64,000 nucleotides of DNA from Rhodohalobacter sp. SW132 (lineage in GTDB: Bacteria; Bacteroidota; Rhodothermia; Balneolales; Balneolaceae). Every line of letters begins with the position of its first letter. Position 1 is the stretch's first letter. Shown here one piece after another: positions 42,424-51,069 of the stretch. The position numbers were made by a program, and so were the translations under genes. The stretch is from assembly GCF_003390325.1 (NCBI RefSeq), contig NZ_QUOK01000001.1:744001-808000 (forward strand), written 5' to 3'. The notes below the pieces were generated by a model that did not search any database, was not told the DNA's origin, and saw nothing but the letters and a program-made list of their open reading frames with translations.

Positions 42424-43467
42424 GTGAGCGATAAATCACCTTTTAAAGGTTTCGATTCCCTTTCCGAACTCGGTGAGTTTGGTTTTATTGATCAGGTTGC
42501 GGCTCTTTTCGGCACGGAGAACAACTATGGTGAAACCGGGATCGGGGATGATTGCGCGGTATTGCCGTATGGCGAAGGAACGTCGCTGCTGGTCACAACC
42601 GATATGCTTATTGAAGACCGCCATTTCCGGCGTGAATGGATTTCACCGGAGGATCTCGGGTATAAATCCCTGGCAGTGAATCTGAGCGATATCTCAGCGA
42701 TGGGCGGCAAACCGCTTTACGCATTTCTGAGTATCGGGTTGTCGGATGACCTCTCTGTTTCATGGATTGAAAAGTTCTTTCGCGGCACTCAGGAATTGAC
42801 CCAATTGCACGATGTGCAGCTCATGGGGGGCGATACAACAAAAAGTCCCGGTCCGGTTGTGATAAACTATACCATTATCGGGGTGATGCAGACAGATTCA
42901 ATCCTTTGGCGATCAGGCGCGAAACCGGGTGATCACATCGCGGTACTGGGCAATCCTGGGGAGTCCGGCGCCGGGCTGAAATTGCTTCTGGATGGCGCTC
43001 CTGCAGACGGTGAGGATGAACAGAAATTGATCAGCGCACATCATCGTCCCCAGCTATATGTTGAGGAGGCACAATTTTTGGCATCGTTTGGCGGTGTGAA
43101 CTCTATGATTGATCTTTCAGACGGAATAGAGTCAGATGCACGTCATATTGCACAAAAGTCTGGCATCACGCTGCAAATGAAAGTCGATCAGATTCCCATC
43201 TCCCCAACCCTCCAACGGGTTTGTGATACCCGATCCTGGGATCCGCTGGAGCTGGCCGTTGCCTCCGGTGAAGATTACGGACTGCTGTTTACAGCAGGTG
43301 GAGAAAAAATTGATCATCTTCAGCAGGAATTCCACCAAAAATTTGGGTACAGTTTCATAACGATCGGTGAAGTAACCGAAGGACCAGCCGAATTACAATG
43401 GATGAAAAACGGTGAGATGGTTGATGTTGGGAAGAAAGGATTTGATCATTTTAAAAGTGAAAAGTGA
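42424..43467 (+). CDS. thiL: Thiamine-monophosphate kinase ThiL
   Basis: ATP-dependent phosphorylation of thiamine phosphate to the active cofactor TPP. 347 aa from a GTG start; no suitable ATG lies ahead of the conserved LGEFGFIDQ. PurM/ThiL-fold motifs: GIGDDCAVLPYGEGTSLLVT, LIEDRHFRREWISPEDLGYK, SLAVNLSDISAMGG, QLMGGDTTKSPGPVVINYTI and IDLSDGIESDARHIA. It lies after the MITE and may need its own promoter. Confidence 0.95.
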   Translation: MSDKSPFKGFDSLSELGEFGFIDQVAALFGTENNYGETGIGDDCAVLPYGEGTSLLVTTDMLIEDRHFRREWISPEDLGYKSLAVNLSDISAMGGKPLYAFLSIGLSDDLSVSWIEKFFRGTQELTQLHDVQLMGGDTTKSPGPVVINYTIIGVMQTDSILWRSGAKPGDHIAVLGNPGESGAGLKLLLDGAPADGEDEQKLISAHHRPQLYVEEAQFLASFGGVNSMIDLSDGIESDARHIAQKSGITLQMKVDQIPISPTLQRVCDTRSWDPLELAVASGEDYGLLFTAGGEKIDHLQQEFHQKFGYSFITIGEVTEGPAELQWMKNGEMVDVGKKGFDHFKSEK

Positions 43468-43479
43468 AAAAAATGCCAT

Positions 43480-43526
43480 GTTGCGAAGCTCTGCTTCGCA
43501 ACGAAGAACAAGTCAGCTCTGCTGAC
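43480..43526. repeat. Two tandem perfect hairpins between thiL and thiD
   Basis: GTTGCGAAGC-TCT-GCTTCGCAAC followed 9 bp later by GTCAGC-TCT-GCTGAC. Both have the same TCT loop and AGC/GCT neck. They start 13 bp after the thiL stop; no T-run follows. Confidence 0.7.
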
Positions 43527-43603
43527 GAATAGACGAATAAAGGAAAAGAAATCAGAAACTCTGCCTGAGTACGTATTACAAAAAACAATAAAGAAATTTA
43601 ACC

Positions 43604-44428
43604 ATGAGCCCAAAACAGTACACAAAAGCACTCACCATCGCGGGATCAGACAGCGGCGGCGGAGCGGGAATACAGGCCGACCTGAAAACCTTCTCCGCAC
43701 TTGGATGTTACGGGATGTCGGTAATCACAGCGATGACGGCACAGAATACGCAAACGGTAGCGGGAATACAGGCTGCGGAACCGCAATTTGTGGCACAGCA
43801 AATCGATGCGGTGCTGGATGATATCGGGACCGATGCGATCAAAATCGGGATGCTCTTTTCCGCGGAAATTATTGAAGCGGTGGCGGAACGGCTGAAAGCG
43901 CACAAATCAGAAAACATTGTGCTCGATCCCGTTATGATTTCAAAAAGCGGGGCTCAGCTGCTTAAAGAAGACGCCATTGAGACGATGGTGAAACAACTTT
44001 TTCCGGTTGCTAAACTAATCACGCCAAATAAACCGGAAGCGGAAAAACTGACGGGAATCAATATCGAGACGGACAACGATATCAAACATGCCGCCGAAAT
44101 TCTGTTCGATACCGGCGCCAAGAGCGTTCTGATCAAAGGAGGGCACCTGAAAGGAAAGCAGTCCAAAGATATGCTTTTTTGCAAAAACGGCGGGAAAACC
44201 GACACCTATGTTTTCGCATCAGCCCGGATCAATACAAAAAACACGCATGGAACCGGGTGTACCTATTCATCGGCCATCGCATCCTATCTTGCGCACGATT
44301 GTGACCTGGAGAGTGCTGTGAAATTTGCCAAACAGTACGTGAAGGGCGCGATTGAGGACGGGGCAGCCTACAAAACCGGATCGGGTCACGGTCCGTTAAA
44401 TCATTTTTTTAATGTGTGGAATCGGTGA
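43604..44428 (+). CDS. thiD: Hydroxymethylpyrimidine/phosphomethylpyrimidine kinase ThiD
   Basis: Two-step kinase making HMP pyrophosphate for ThiE. 274 aa, ribokinase fold: ALTIAGSDSGGGAGIQADLK, TFSALGCYGMSVITAMTAQN, KIGMLFSAEIIEAVAE, VLDPVMISKSGAQLL, LITPNKPEAEKLTG and NTHGTGCTYSSAIASYLAHD with the catalytic Cys. 63 bp before tenA. Confidence 0.96.
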   Translation: MSPKQYTKALTIAGSDSGGGAGIQADLKTFSALGCYGMSVITAMTAQNTQTVAGIQAAEPQFVAQQIDAVLDDIGTDAIKIGMLFSAEIIEAVAERLKAHKSENIVLDPVMISKSGAQLLKEDAIETMVKQLFPVAKLITPNKPEAEKLTGINIETDNDIKHAAEILFDTGAKSVLIKGGHLKGKQSKDMLFCKNGGKTDTYVFASARINTKNTHGTGCTYSSAIASYLAHDCDLESAVKFAKQYVKGAIEDGAAYKTGSGHGPLNHFFNVWNR

Positions 44429-44491
44429 AAAATCCGGACTGCTTAACCACCTATCCTCATCAAACAAACAACTAATCAACAGTTATCTAAA

Positions 44492-45142
44492 ATGTCATTT
44501 ACCAATTCGCTTTGGGAGAAGATTTCACCGATCTACAAAGAAATCCTGAATCTGCCTTTTAACAAAGAACTCACGGTGGGTACGCTTTCAGAGGACAAAT
44601 TCGCATTTTACATGAAACAGGACGCACTCTACCTGGCTGATTTTTCAAAGGCATTGGCGATTGCCGGCGCGAAAAGTCAAAATGCTAAGGAGCTGAAAGA
44701 TTTTCTCGATTTTGCCACCGGCGCCGTGGTGGTTGAGCGGGCACTTCACGAAAGCTTTCTTCAAAAATTCGATACCCACATCGATGTGGGTAAATCACCC
44801 GCCTGTTTTTCCTATACGCATTTTCTTCTCTCAACCGCATCTCTTGAGGATTATCCGGTGGCGGTAGCCGCGCTGCTTCCCTGCTTCTGGATCTACCGCG
44901 AGGTGGGGCTGCATATTCATGAGCGATCTGCCGAAAACAATCCCTACCGGGAGTGGATCGATACTTACGCAGGCGAGGATTTCTCCGAAAGCGTTGATCG
45001 CGCAATTGAGATCACGGACCGGGCTGCCAAAACCAGCTCAGAGCCCGTTCGCCGGCGGATGACGCAAGCGTTTATTGATTCCACAAAAATGGAGTGGATG
45101 TTCTGGAACTCGGCGTACAAAGTTGAGCAATGGCCGGTCTGA
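44492..45142 (+). CDS. tenA: TenA-type aminopyrimidine aminohydrolase (thiaminase II)
   Basis: Salvages HMP from degraded thiamine by hydrolysing the aminopyrimidine amine. 216 aa, all-helical. Recognisable: FAFYMKQDALYLADFSKALA, YTHFLLSTASLEDYPVAVAA and LLPCFWIYREVG with the catalytic Cys; C-terminal MEWMFWNSAYKVEQWP. Last gene of the thiamine set. Together with ThiM and ThiD it defines a salvage route; no ThiC, ThiG or ThiS genes are visible here. Confidence 0.93.
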   Translation: MSFTNSLWEKISPIYKEILNLPFNKELTVGTLSEDKFAFYMKQDALYLADFSKALAIAGAKSQNAKELKDFLDFATGAVVVERALHESFLQKFDTHIDVGKSPACFSYTHFLLSTASLEDYPVAVAALLPCFWIYREVGLHIHERSAENNPYREWIDTYAGEDFSESVDRAIEITDRAAKTSSEPVRRRMTQAFIDSTKMEWMFWNSAYKVEQWPV

Positions 45143-45177
45143 TTAAACCGCTGAGACGCTGAGTCGCGGATATAGTC

Positions 45178-45562
45178 GTAGCGCGGCGTCGCTGACCCAC
45201 GTACTGATTTTATAAAAACACGGAATGTCTATTGCCAGCAATCAATCAGGACGCGAGACTGTCCAAAAAGAGGACGCCCATTATTCAGTGCCTAATTAAT
45301 TTAAGTTTATGAGTTGAATTTGAGCACCCGGTCTTTTTGACCCACCCCCGGCCCCTCCCTATGTCGCAAATACACTCCATATGGAGGGGAGCTCAATAAA
45401 CCATTCTTAGCCTGCTTAAGGTATTTAGGTTCTGAAAATTTAGTTAATACTTTTGGGACAGCCTTTCACGCTGATTACTCTATTTCAGCTCTTATCGAAT
45501 CTAAGCTCTTGTTCTGATCCTCAATCAGATCATAATCTTGGCAGGTCAGCGACCTGCGCTAC
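45178..45562. repeat. Larger inverted-repeat element containing MITE copy C
   Basis: GTAGCGCGGCGTCGCTGACC at 45178-45197 is the reverse complement (one gap/mismatch) of GGTCAGCGACCTGCGCTAC at 45544-45562. The 208-bp repeat copy C lies between them. This looks like one repeat inserted into another. Just upstream, ACCGCTGAGACGCTGAGTCG (45147-45166) is a fragment of a further dispersed repeat. Confidence 0.5.
45255..45463. repeat. MITE-like repeat, copy C
   Basis: 209 bp, the copy with the best-preserved ends: GACTGTCCAAAAAG at the left, CTTTTGGGACAGCC at the right (inverted). Its interior matches copy B almost base for base from CCTAATTAAT to GGTATTTAGGTTCTGA. No coding capacity. Confidence 0.8.
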
Positions 45563-45639
45563 GCTGATGACATTGACTTCGATATTCAGTTTATTACAGT
45601 GGACACACAATCGAATTCAGCTGACTAAATCATCATCCT

Positions 45640-47823
45640 ATGAAAAATCCACTGATACTTTTTCTGCTCTTACTGCTGATTCCGGGGACGGTTTTTTCGC
45701 AACAGGTTTACCTGCTGTATGATGAATCCGTGCCGCAGGCAGCCTACTCCGCCGATCGTCTCGGCAGTGCACTCTCCGATCAGGGCTACTCAATATCGAC
45801 AAACCGATCGGAGTACGATCTGCTGATAAATATTGGCGTGAATGAAGTGAACCTGGATCCGGAAGCGTTCGAAATCATCCCTGAACAGGATCGGTTTCTT
45901 ACCATTTACGGCGGGGATGAAGCCGGAATGGTGTATGGCAGTCTTGCTGTTGTGGAGAGGCTTGGAAACGGAGTGGCGCTTCAGGATATCGAACGGATCA
46001 AAGAATCTCCAAAATTTTCGTTCCGGGCAATTAAGCACAATATGCCCTGGGATACTTACCGGCCCAGCATGGCGCTCGATCAGCACTACGATACGGCACG
46101 CGAACTCGACTACTGGGAAGCCTTCCTGGATATGATGGCCGAGAACCGGTTCAACGCACTTTCTCTGTGGATGCTTCATCCCTTTACCTATATGATCATG
46201 CCCGAGAATTTTCCCGAAGCAAGCCAATTCAGTGAGGAGGAGCTGGATGAGTGGAGGGAACTGTTCAGCGGAATTTTCGGGATGGCTAAGGCCCGGGGAA
46301 TCGACACCTACATTGTGAACTGGAGCATTTTTGTGAGTGAGGAGTTCTCTAAAGCGCACGATGTAGCCCACGATAATTTTTATCCCCATTATTATGTGGA
46401 AGGAGATACCACCGAGATTGTGAAAAGGTATACCCGCGAGAGTGTTACGCAGGTACTCAATGAATATCCCGATCTATCCGGCTTTGCAATCTCCCACGGT
46501 GAAGGAATGGCCGGTATGACTCCGCAGCAGCGGCAAGACTGGATGGATGAAACCATGATCGAAGGCATGCGGCTGGCTGACAGACCGGTAAAATTTATCC
46601 ACCGGGTGCCGTTTTCGGCCGGTACGGGTTCTGAAGGTTCCACCAGTGAGCATGTTGAAAAGCTGACCCGCGAAGCGATGGAGAAACTGGACTATTTTGA
46701 TGGCCCGATCTGGGTAGAAATGAAATTTAACTGGTCGCATGCGCACTCCACACCGGAACTGGTGAAGGTGCATGGCGGGGAGCTGGGTGATACCTATTTT
46801 GAGCCTGAACCGGAAAATTACAAAATCACCTGGATGGCTCGTAACGAGGATTTCTTTGCCCTGCGCTGGGGAGTACCAGATTTCATCCGCGCTCATATTG
46901 AAACCAATGACGCCTCATACATTGGCGGCTATTTCATCGGGTCGGAAACCTACATTCCGGCTAAAGATTATTTTACCAAAATTGATGATCCGGTTGATTG
47001 GGATTATGCATTTCAGCGGCAATGGTTGTTTTACAAGCAGTGGGGCCGCCTGCTTTATGATCCGAAAACTCCGGATGATGTATTCGAGAGAGAGTTCATC
47101 CGCCGTTACGGGGAACGCGGCGAGAACTTGCAGGAGGCGTTTGCACTGGCTTCATCCACGCCGCTTCGTCTGGCTTCGGCGTGGGATTTGCGCTGGGATT
47201 TCACGCTCTATAGTGAAGGATTTTTGTCACTGAATGAAAACGAAGACGACTACGAATCCTCCACCATGGATTACATTTCGGTAGACCGATTGATCAGCCG
47301 CCCGCCGCTGGATCCAAATTACGTATCGGTGAAAGAGTACGTGGAAGCGAACCTGTCCGGTGAATCATTTGGTGATGATGCCATCACTCCAACGAGACTA
47401 ATCGACATGCTGGAAGAAGATTGCCGGCGTGCACTGGAACTTGTTGAAGGTATCGATACGGAGGACAATGCTTCTCTTATGTACGAAGTATCGGATGTGA
47501 AAACCTGGGCGTACCTCGGGCTGCATTTTGCGGATAAGCTGAAAGGAGCCATTGCATTGGAAACATTTCGGCAGCAGGGCGGTGAATCGTATCAGCAGGA
47601 AGCTGTCGGGCATCTTGAAAACGCCCTTGGCCACTGGGATGAGGTGGTGCGTATCACACGCCCTATCTATAAAGATATGCACCTGACCCACTACATGGGC
47701 GGCGGTTTTGACCGTGATGATGAACGCCTGTTTCACTGGGAGCACATTCGCCCCGAGGTGGCTGAAGATGTGGAAATTGCCAGGAATGCCGCAGCTGGGG
47801 AAACAGTTAGAAACGGAGATTAG
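45640..47823 (+). CDS. Secreted glycoside-hydrolase-like protein (GH67/GH20-like layout)
   Basis: 727 aa with a signal peptide (LILFLLLLLIPGTVFSQ). Residues 20-125 resemble the N-terminal alpha/beta domain of GH67/GH20/GH84 enzymes (FLTIYGGDEAGMVYGSLAVV). A TIM-barrel-like part follows, opening FSFRAIKHNMPWDTYRPSMA and DMMAENRFNALSLWMLHPFT, with acidic candidates in GFAISHGEGMAGM and WVEMKFNWSHAH. The C-terminal 200 residues are helical. The blocks suggest a retaining enzyme on uronate- or hexosamine-type sugars, but I cannot place it in a named family with confidence. It has no neighbouring glycan genes. Confidence 0.65.
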   Translation: MKNPLILFLLLLLIPGTVFSQQVYLLYDESVPQAAYSADRLGSALSDQGYSISTNRSEYDLLINIGVNEVNLDPEAFEIIPEQDRFLTIYGGDEAGMVYGSLAVVERLGNGVALQDIERIKESPKFSFRAIKHNMPWDTYRPSMALDQHYDTARELDYWEAFLDMMAENRFNALSLWMLHPFTYMIMPENFPEASQFSEEELDEWRELFSGIFGMAKARGIDTYIVNWSIFVSEEFSKAHDVAHDNFYPHYYVEGDTTEIVKRYTRESVTQVLNEYPDLSGFAISHGEGMAGMTPQQRQDWMDETMIEGMRLADRPVKFIHRVPFSAGTGSEGSTSEHVEKLTREAMEKLDYFDGPIWVEMKFNWSHAHSTPELVKVHGGELGDTYFEPEPENYKITWMARNEDFFALRWGVPDFIRAHIETNDASYIGGYFIGSETYIPAKDYFTKIDDPVDWDYAFQRQWLFYKQWGRLLYDPKTPDDVFEREFIRRYGERGENLQEAFALASSTPLRLASAWDLRWDFTLYSEGFLSLNENEDDYESSTMDYISVDRLISRPPLDPNYVSVKEYVEANLSGESFGDDAITPTRLIDMLEEDCRRALELVEGIDTEDNASLMYEVSDVKTWAYLGLHFADKLKGAIALETFRQQGGESYQQEAVGHLENALGHWDEVVRITRPIYKDMHLTHYMGGGFDRDDERLFHWEHIRPEVAEDVEIARNAAAGETVRNGD

Positions 47824-47915
47824 TGAGTTGGTGAAGTTAACAAACCTGAAAAGGAATCAAGAGTTCACCATAAACTTCACTATTTTGATGCGTTTACTGA
47901 ACCGAATCTATTAGA

Positions 47916-48944
47916 ATGAACCTCCGTCAAATTGAAATTGTAATCCCCGAGGATGAAAGAGACTCCTGCAGCGAGCTTCTGTCTGATGAATCGGTTCTTC
48001 ACTATTGGCGGTCGAAATCAGAAGGTTCCGGGTATATGCTTAAGGTTCTTGTTGAAGCCACTAAAGCCGAGCAGTTTTTGGATAAGGTAGAGCAGATGTT
48101 CGACAACCGTGATGACTTTCGGCTGGTGATGGTTTCCGTGGATGCAACGATTCCAAGGATTAAGAAAGATGAGGAAGAAGAGAGTGAGGAGAAGAAGGAA
48201 AAGGATAAAACATCGGATAAACCCTGGGAAAAACCGCTGCAGAAGGGTATACGAGTAAGCCGTGAGGAGCTTTATTCCGATATAGCTGGAGCAGTTGAAC
48301 TCACCCGCGTCTACATGGCGCTTGTTATCCTTTCAACTATCGTAGCTACTTTTGGAGTATTACGCGACAACACGGCTGTAGTTGTTGGCGCGATGGTTAT
48401 TGCGCCGCTGCTTGGACCAAATGTGGGACTTGCGCTCTCATCTGTCCTGGCGGATTTAAAACTTGGTATTGAATCATTAAAATCGAACATTACTGGTTTA
48501 TTGGTTGCACTGTTTATCTCAGTAGCGTTTGGCGTGTTTATGGATGTGGATTCTGAGATTTACCACATCGCCAGCCGTACAGAAGTTCATATGTCCGATA
48601 TTGCACTGGCCCTCGCATCAGGGGCGGCTGGGGTACTTGCTTATACAGTAGGTATGTCCACGGCTGTCATCGGCGTGATGGTTGCTGTTGCACTGCTGCC
48701 GCCATTGGTAGTGGCCGGGCTTCTGCTGGGCGATATGCAGCTTGATCTCGCCTATTATGCACTGCTCCTCACTCTAACGAATGTGATCTGCGTAAACCTG
48801 GCGGGAGTGGCAACATTTATACTACAGGGAGTCGGCCCGCGTACCTGGTACGAAACGAAGCGGGCTAAAAAAGTAAACCGCATCGTTCTGTTTATCTGGA
48901 TCTTGCTTATTATTATTCTGGGTGCGGTGATCTATTTTGCCTGA
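47916..48944 (+). CDS. DUF389/TIGR00341 family membrane protein
   Basis: 342 aa. Residues 1-85 form a cytoplasmic ferredoxin-like domain (LRQIEIVIPEDERDSCSELL). A strongly charged linker at 85-115 (EEEESEEKKEKDKTSDKPWE) and about six membrane spans follow, with the family motif DNTAVVVGAMVIAPLLGPNV and VALLPPLVVAGLLLGD. Function is unknown for the family; some members have been suggested to bind lipids or transport. It is transcribed alone and convergent with the ABC-F gene. Confidence 0.87.
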   Translation: MNLRQIEIVIPEDERDSCSELLSDESVLHYWRSKSEGSGYMLKVLVEATKAEQFLDKVEQMFDNRDDFRLVMVSVDATIPRIKKDEEEESEEKKEKDKTSDKPWEKPLQKGIRVSREELYSDIAGAVELTRVYMALVILSTIVATFGVLRDNTAVVVGAMVIAPLLGPNVGLALSSVLADLKLGIESLKSNITGLLVALFISVAFGVFMDVDSEIYHIASRTEVHMSDIALALASGAAGVLAYTVGMSTAVIGVMVAVALLPPLVVAGLLLGDMQLDLAYYALLLTLTNVICVNLAGVATFILQGVGPRTWYETKRAKKVNRIVLFIWILLIIILGAVIYFA

Positions 48945-49066
48945 TTCAGGAGAAATCTGAAACCTGATGGAAAATTTATCCGGGGAAGAGTGCTTATAAA
49001 ATCGTTCTCTTATACGATACCGGTACTTTTCAGAAGTCCCGCCCCCCCCTTTTTCGCACATTTCGT

Positions 49067-50968
49067 TCAGTCAGAGTCTTTATCTGCCAGTTCGAGCCAC
49101 TCCATCGTTTTTTCGTCAATCTGATCGGATAGCTCTCCGTAACGAATGGACGCATCACGAAGTTCATCCCCCTCCAGGGTACCACCGCCCATTTTCTCTT
49201 CAAGTTCAGATTTGTCCTTTTCAAGAGCGTGAAGCTGTTTCTCCAGTTTTTTTAGCTCTTTCTGCTCCTTATAGCTCAGTTTGCTCTCCTTTTTTTTGGG
49301 TGCAGCAGGTTTTGTTTTTGGCTTAACCGTCTTTTTCTTCTCCCGTTCTATTTTACGCTGTTCAGCCTCACGCTGCTCGCGAAATTCACGATACTCCATA
49401 TACGTGCCATGGTGGTCGTGAATCACGCCATCACCTTCAAATACAAAATAGTGCTGCACCAGTTTGTCCATAAAAAACCGGTCGTGAGAAACTACAATCA
49501 AACAGCCGCCAAAATTGACCAGGAACTCTTCCAGTTTCTGAAGTGTCATCAGATCCAGATCGTTTGTAGGCTCATCAAGAATGAGGAAGTTCGGATTTTT
49601 GATGAGCACCATCATCAATGCAAGCCTTCGTTTTTCACCGCCGCTTAATTTATGAACCGGTGTGTACTGAAGTTTGCCGGGAAACATAAAATGTTCCAGA
49701 AACTGCGAGGCAGAAATCTGTTTACCATCGGAAAGCTCAATCACCGAAGCCACCTCTTTCACCACTTCAATCGGCCGCAGGTTTTCATCAAAATTAATTT
49801 CCTGCTGGCGGTAGTGCCCAAATTCAATCGTTGCGCCCGTGTTAATATCACCAGAATCGGGATCTTCTTCGCCCGTAATGATTTTCAGAAATGTACTTTT
49901 CCCTACACCGTTTTTCCCAATAATACCAATCCGCTCGCCCTTATTGAACGAATAAGAGAATTCATCCAGAATTGTGAGATCCCCATACGATTTAGAGATT
50001 TTTTCAAGCTCCAGAACCTGCCCGCCGATCCGCCGCGAAGAAACATCCAGTTCCAGCTCGGCATCATCTCCGCCGGAATTGGCTTTCTTTTCGGTTTGAT
50101 AAAAGGCGTCGATACGCGATTTTGACTTACTGGTCCGCGCTTTGGGCTGCCGCCGCATCCAGTCGAGCTCCTTTTTGTAGAGCTGACCCGCTTTGTGAAG
50201 CTCCGCCTGTTCCTGAGCCTCTCGTTCCGCTTTCTTCTGCAAATAATAGGCGTAGTTGCCGTTGTGGTGATAGAGATACCCGGCATCAATTTCAAGAATA
50301 TGGTTACACACACGATCGAGAAAATAACGGTCGTGTGTCACCATCAACAGCGTTACGTTGCTTTTAATGAGATAACTTTCCAGCCACTCGATCATATCGA
50401 GGTCAAGGTGGTTAGTCGGCTCATCGAGGATGATCAGGTCGGGATTGTCGATAAGTACAAACGCCAGTGCAACACGCTTTTTCTCGCCGCCGGAAAGGGT
50501 GGCGATCGATCGGCTCAGATCGTTAATATCCAGTTTGCCGAGAATCTGCTCCATTCGCTGTTCAAAATCCCAGGCGTTAGCCGCATCCATGGCAGCCGTT
50601 GCCTTCATATATGCGTTTTGAGTCTCTTCGGTAAAATCCTCAGCCTGTTTTTCCACAGCCTCTTCATACCGTTTGATGATCGCTGTGACATCGGAATCTC
50701 CCTGAAGGATATACTCCCGGATGGTCATTTCCGGATCAAGCCGCGGCTCCTGCATCAGGTAACCGATCCGGATATCGTTCTGGGTCATCACCTCACCGGA
50801 ATCCTGGCTTTCTTCTCCCGCAATAATTTTTAGCAGAGTCGATTTTCCGGTTCCATTCGGGGCAACCAGCGCGGTTTTATCTCCCTTGGAGAGCCCAAAC
50901 GTAATATTTTCAAAAAGGAATTTTTCACCAAAACTTTTGGAGAGGTTTTCAACGGAGAGATAAGTCAT
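49067..50968 (-). CDS. ABC-F family ATPase (Uup-like)
   Basis: Soluble ribosome-associated ABC-F protein, 633 aa, without membrane spans. Two nucleotide-binding domains: Walker A VAPNGTGKSTLLKI with signature LSGGEKKRVALAFV and ILDEPTNHLDLDMIEWLESY; then Walker A IGKNGVGKSTFLKI with LSGGEKRRLALMMV and LILDEPTNDLDLMTLQKLEE. Between them is the P-site tRNA-interaction linker (QLYKKELDWMRRQPKARTSK). A basic Lys-rich linker and coiled coil (ELKKLEKQLHALEKDKSELE) end the protein, as in Uup, which binds DNA/RNA. Likely a translation or rescue factor rather than antibiotic resistance. Confidence 0.93.
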   Translation of the reverse strand: MTYLSVENLSKSFGEKFLFENITFGLSKGDKTALVAPNGTGKSTLLKIIAGEESQDSGEVMTQNDIRIGYLMQEPRLDPEMTIREYILQGDSDVTAIIKRYEEAVEKQAEDFTEETQNAYMKATAAMDAANAWDFEQRMEQILGKLDINDLSRSIATLSGGEKKRVALAFVLIDNPDLIILDEPTNHLDLDMIEWLESYLIKSNVTLLMVTHDRYFLDRVCNHILEIDAGYLYHHNGNYAYYLQKKAEREAQEQAELHKAGQLYKKELDWMRRQPKARTSKSKSRIDAFYQTEKKANSGGDDAELELDVSSRRIGGQVLELEKISKSYGDLTILDEFSYSFNKGERIGIIGKNGVGKSTFLKIITGEEDPDSGDINTGATIEFGHYRQQEINFDENLRPIEVVKEVASVIELSDGKQISASQFLEHFMFPGKLQYTPVHKLSGGEKRRLALMMVLIKNPNFLILDEPTNDLDLMTLQKLEEFLVNFGGCLIVVSHDRFFMDKLVQHYFVFEGDGVIHDHHGTYMEYREFREQREAEQRKIEREKKKTVKPKTKPAAPKKKESKLSYKEQKELKKLEKQLHALEKDKSELEEKMGGGTLEGDELRDASIRYGELSDQIDEKTMEWLELADKDSD

Positions 50969-51069
50969 TCAGGAAACAAAATTGTGAATCTGGATTGATT
51001 TGGAGCCGGTAAATATAGGGTGATTTTCTTTCAACTCATGATTTAAGTAGAAGAGATATTTAAAAAGCG

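Noticed and set aside
50195-50833. 212-codon open frame on the plus strand within the ABC-F gene
   Set aside because: It is opposite two well-defined ABC domains with full Walker and signature motifs; its translation has no recognisable domain.
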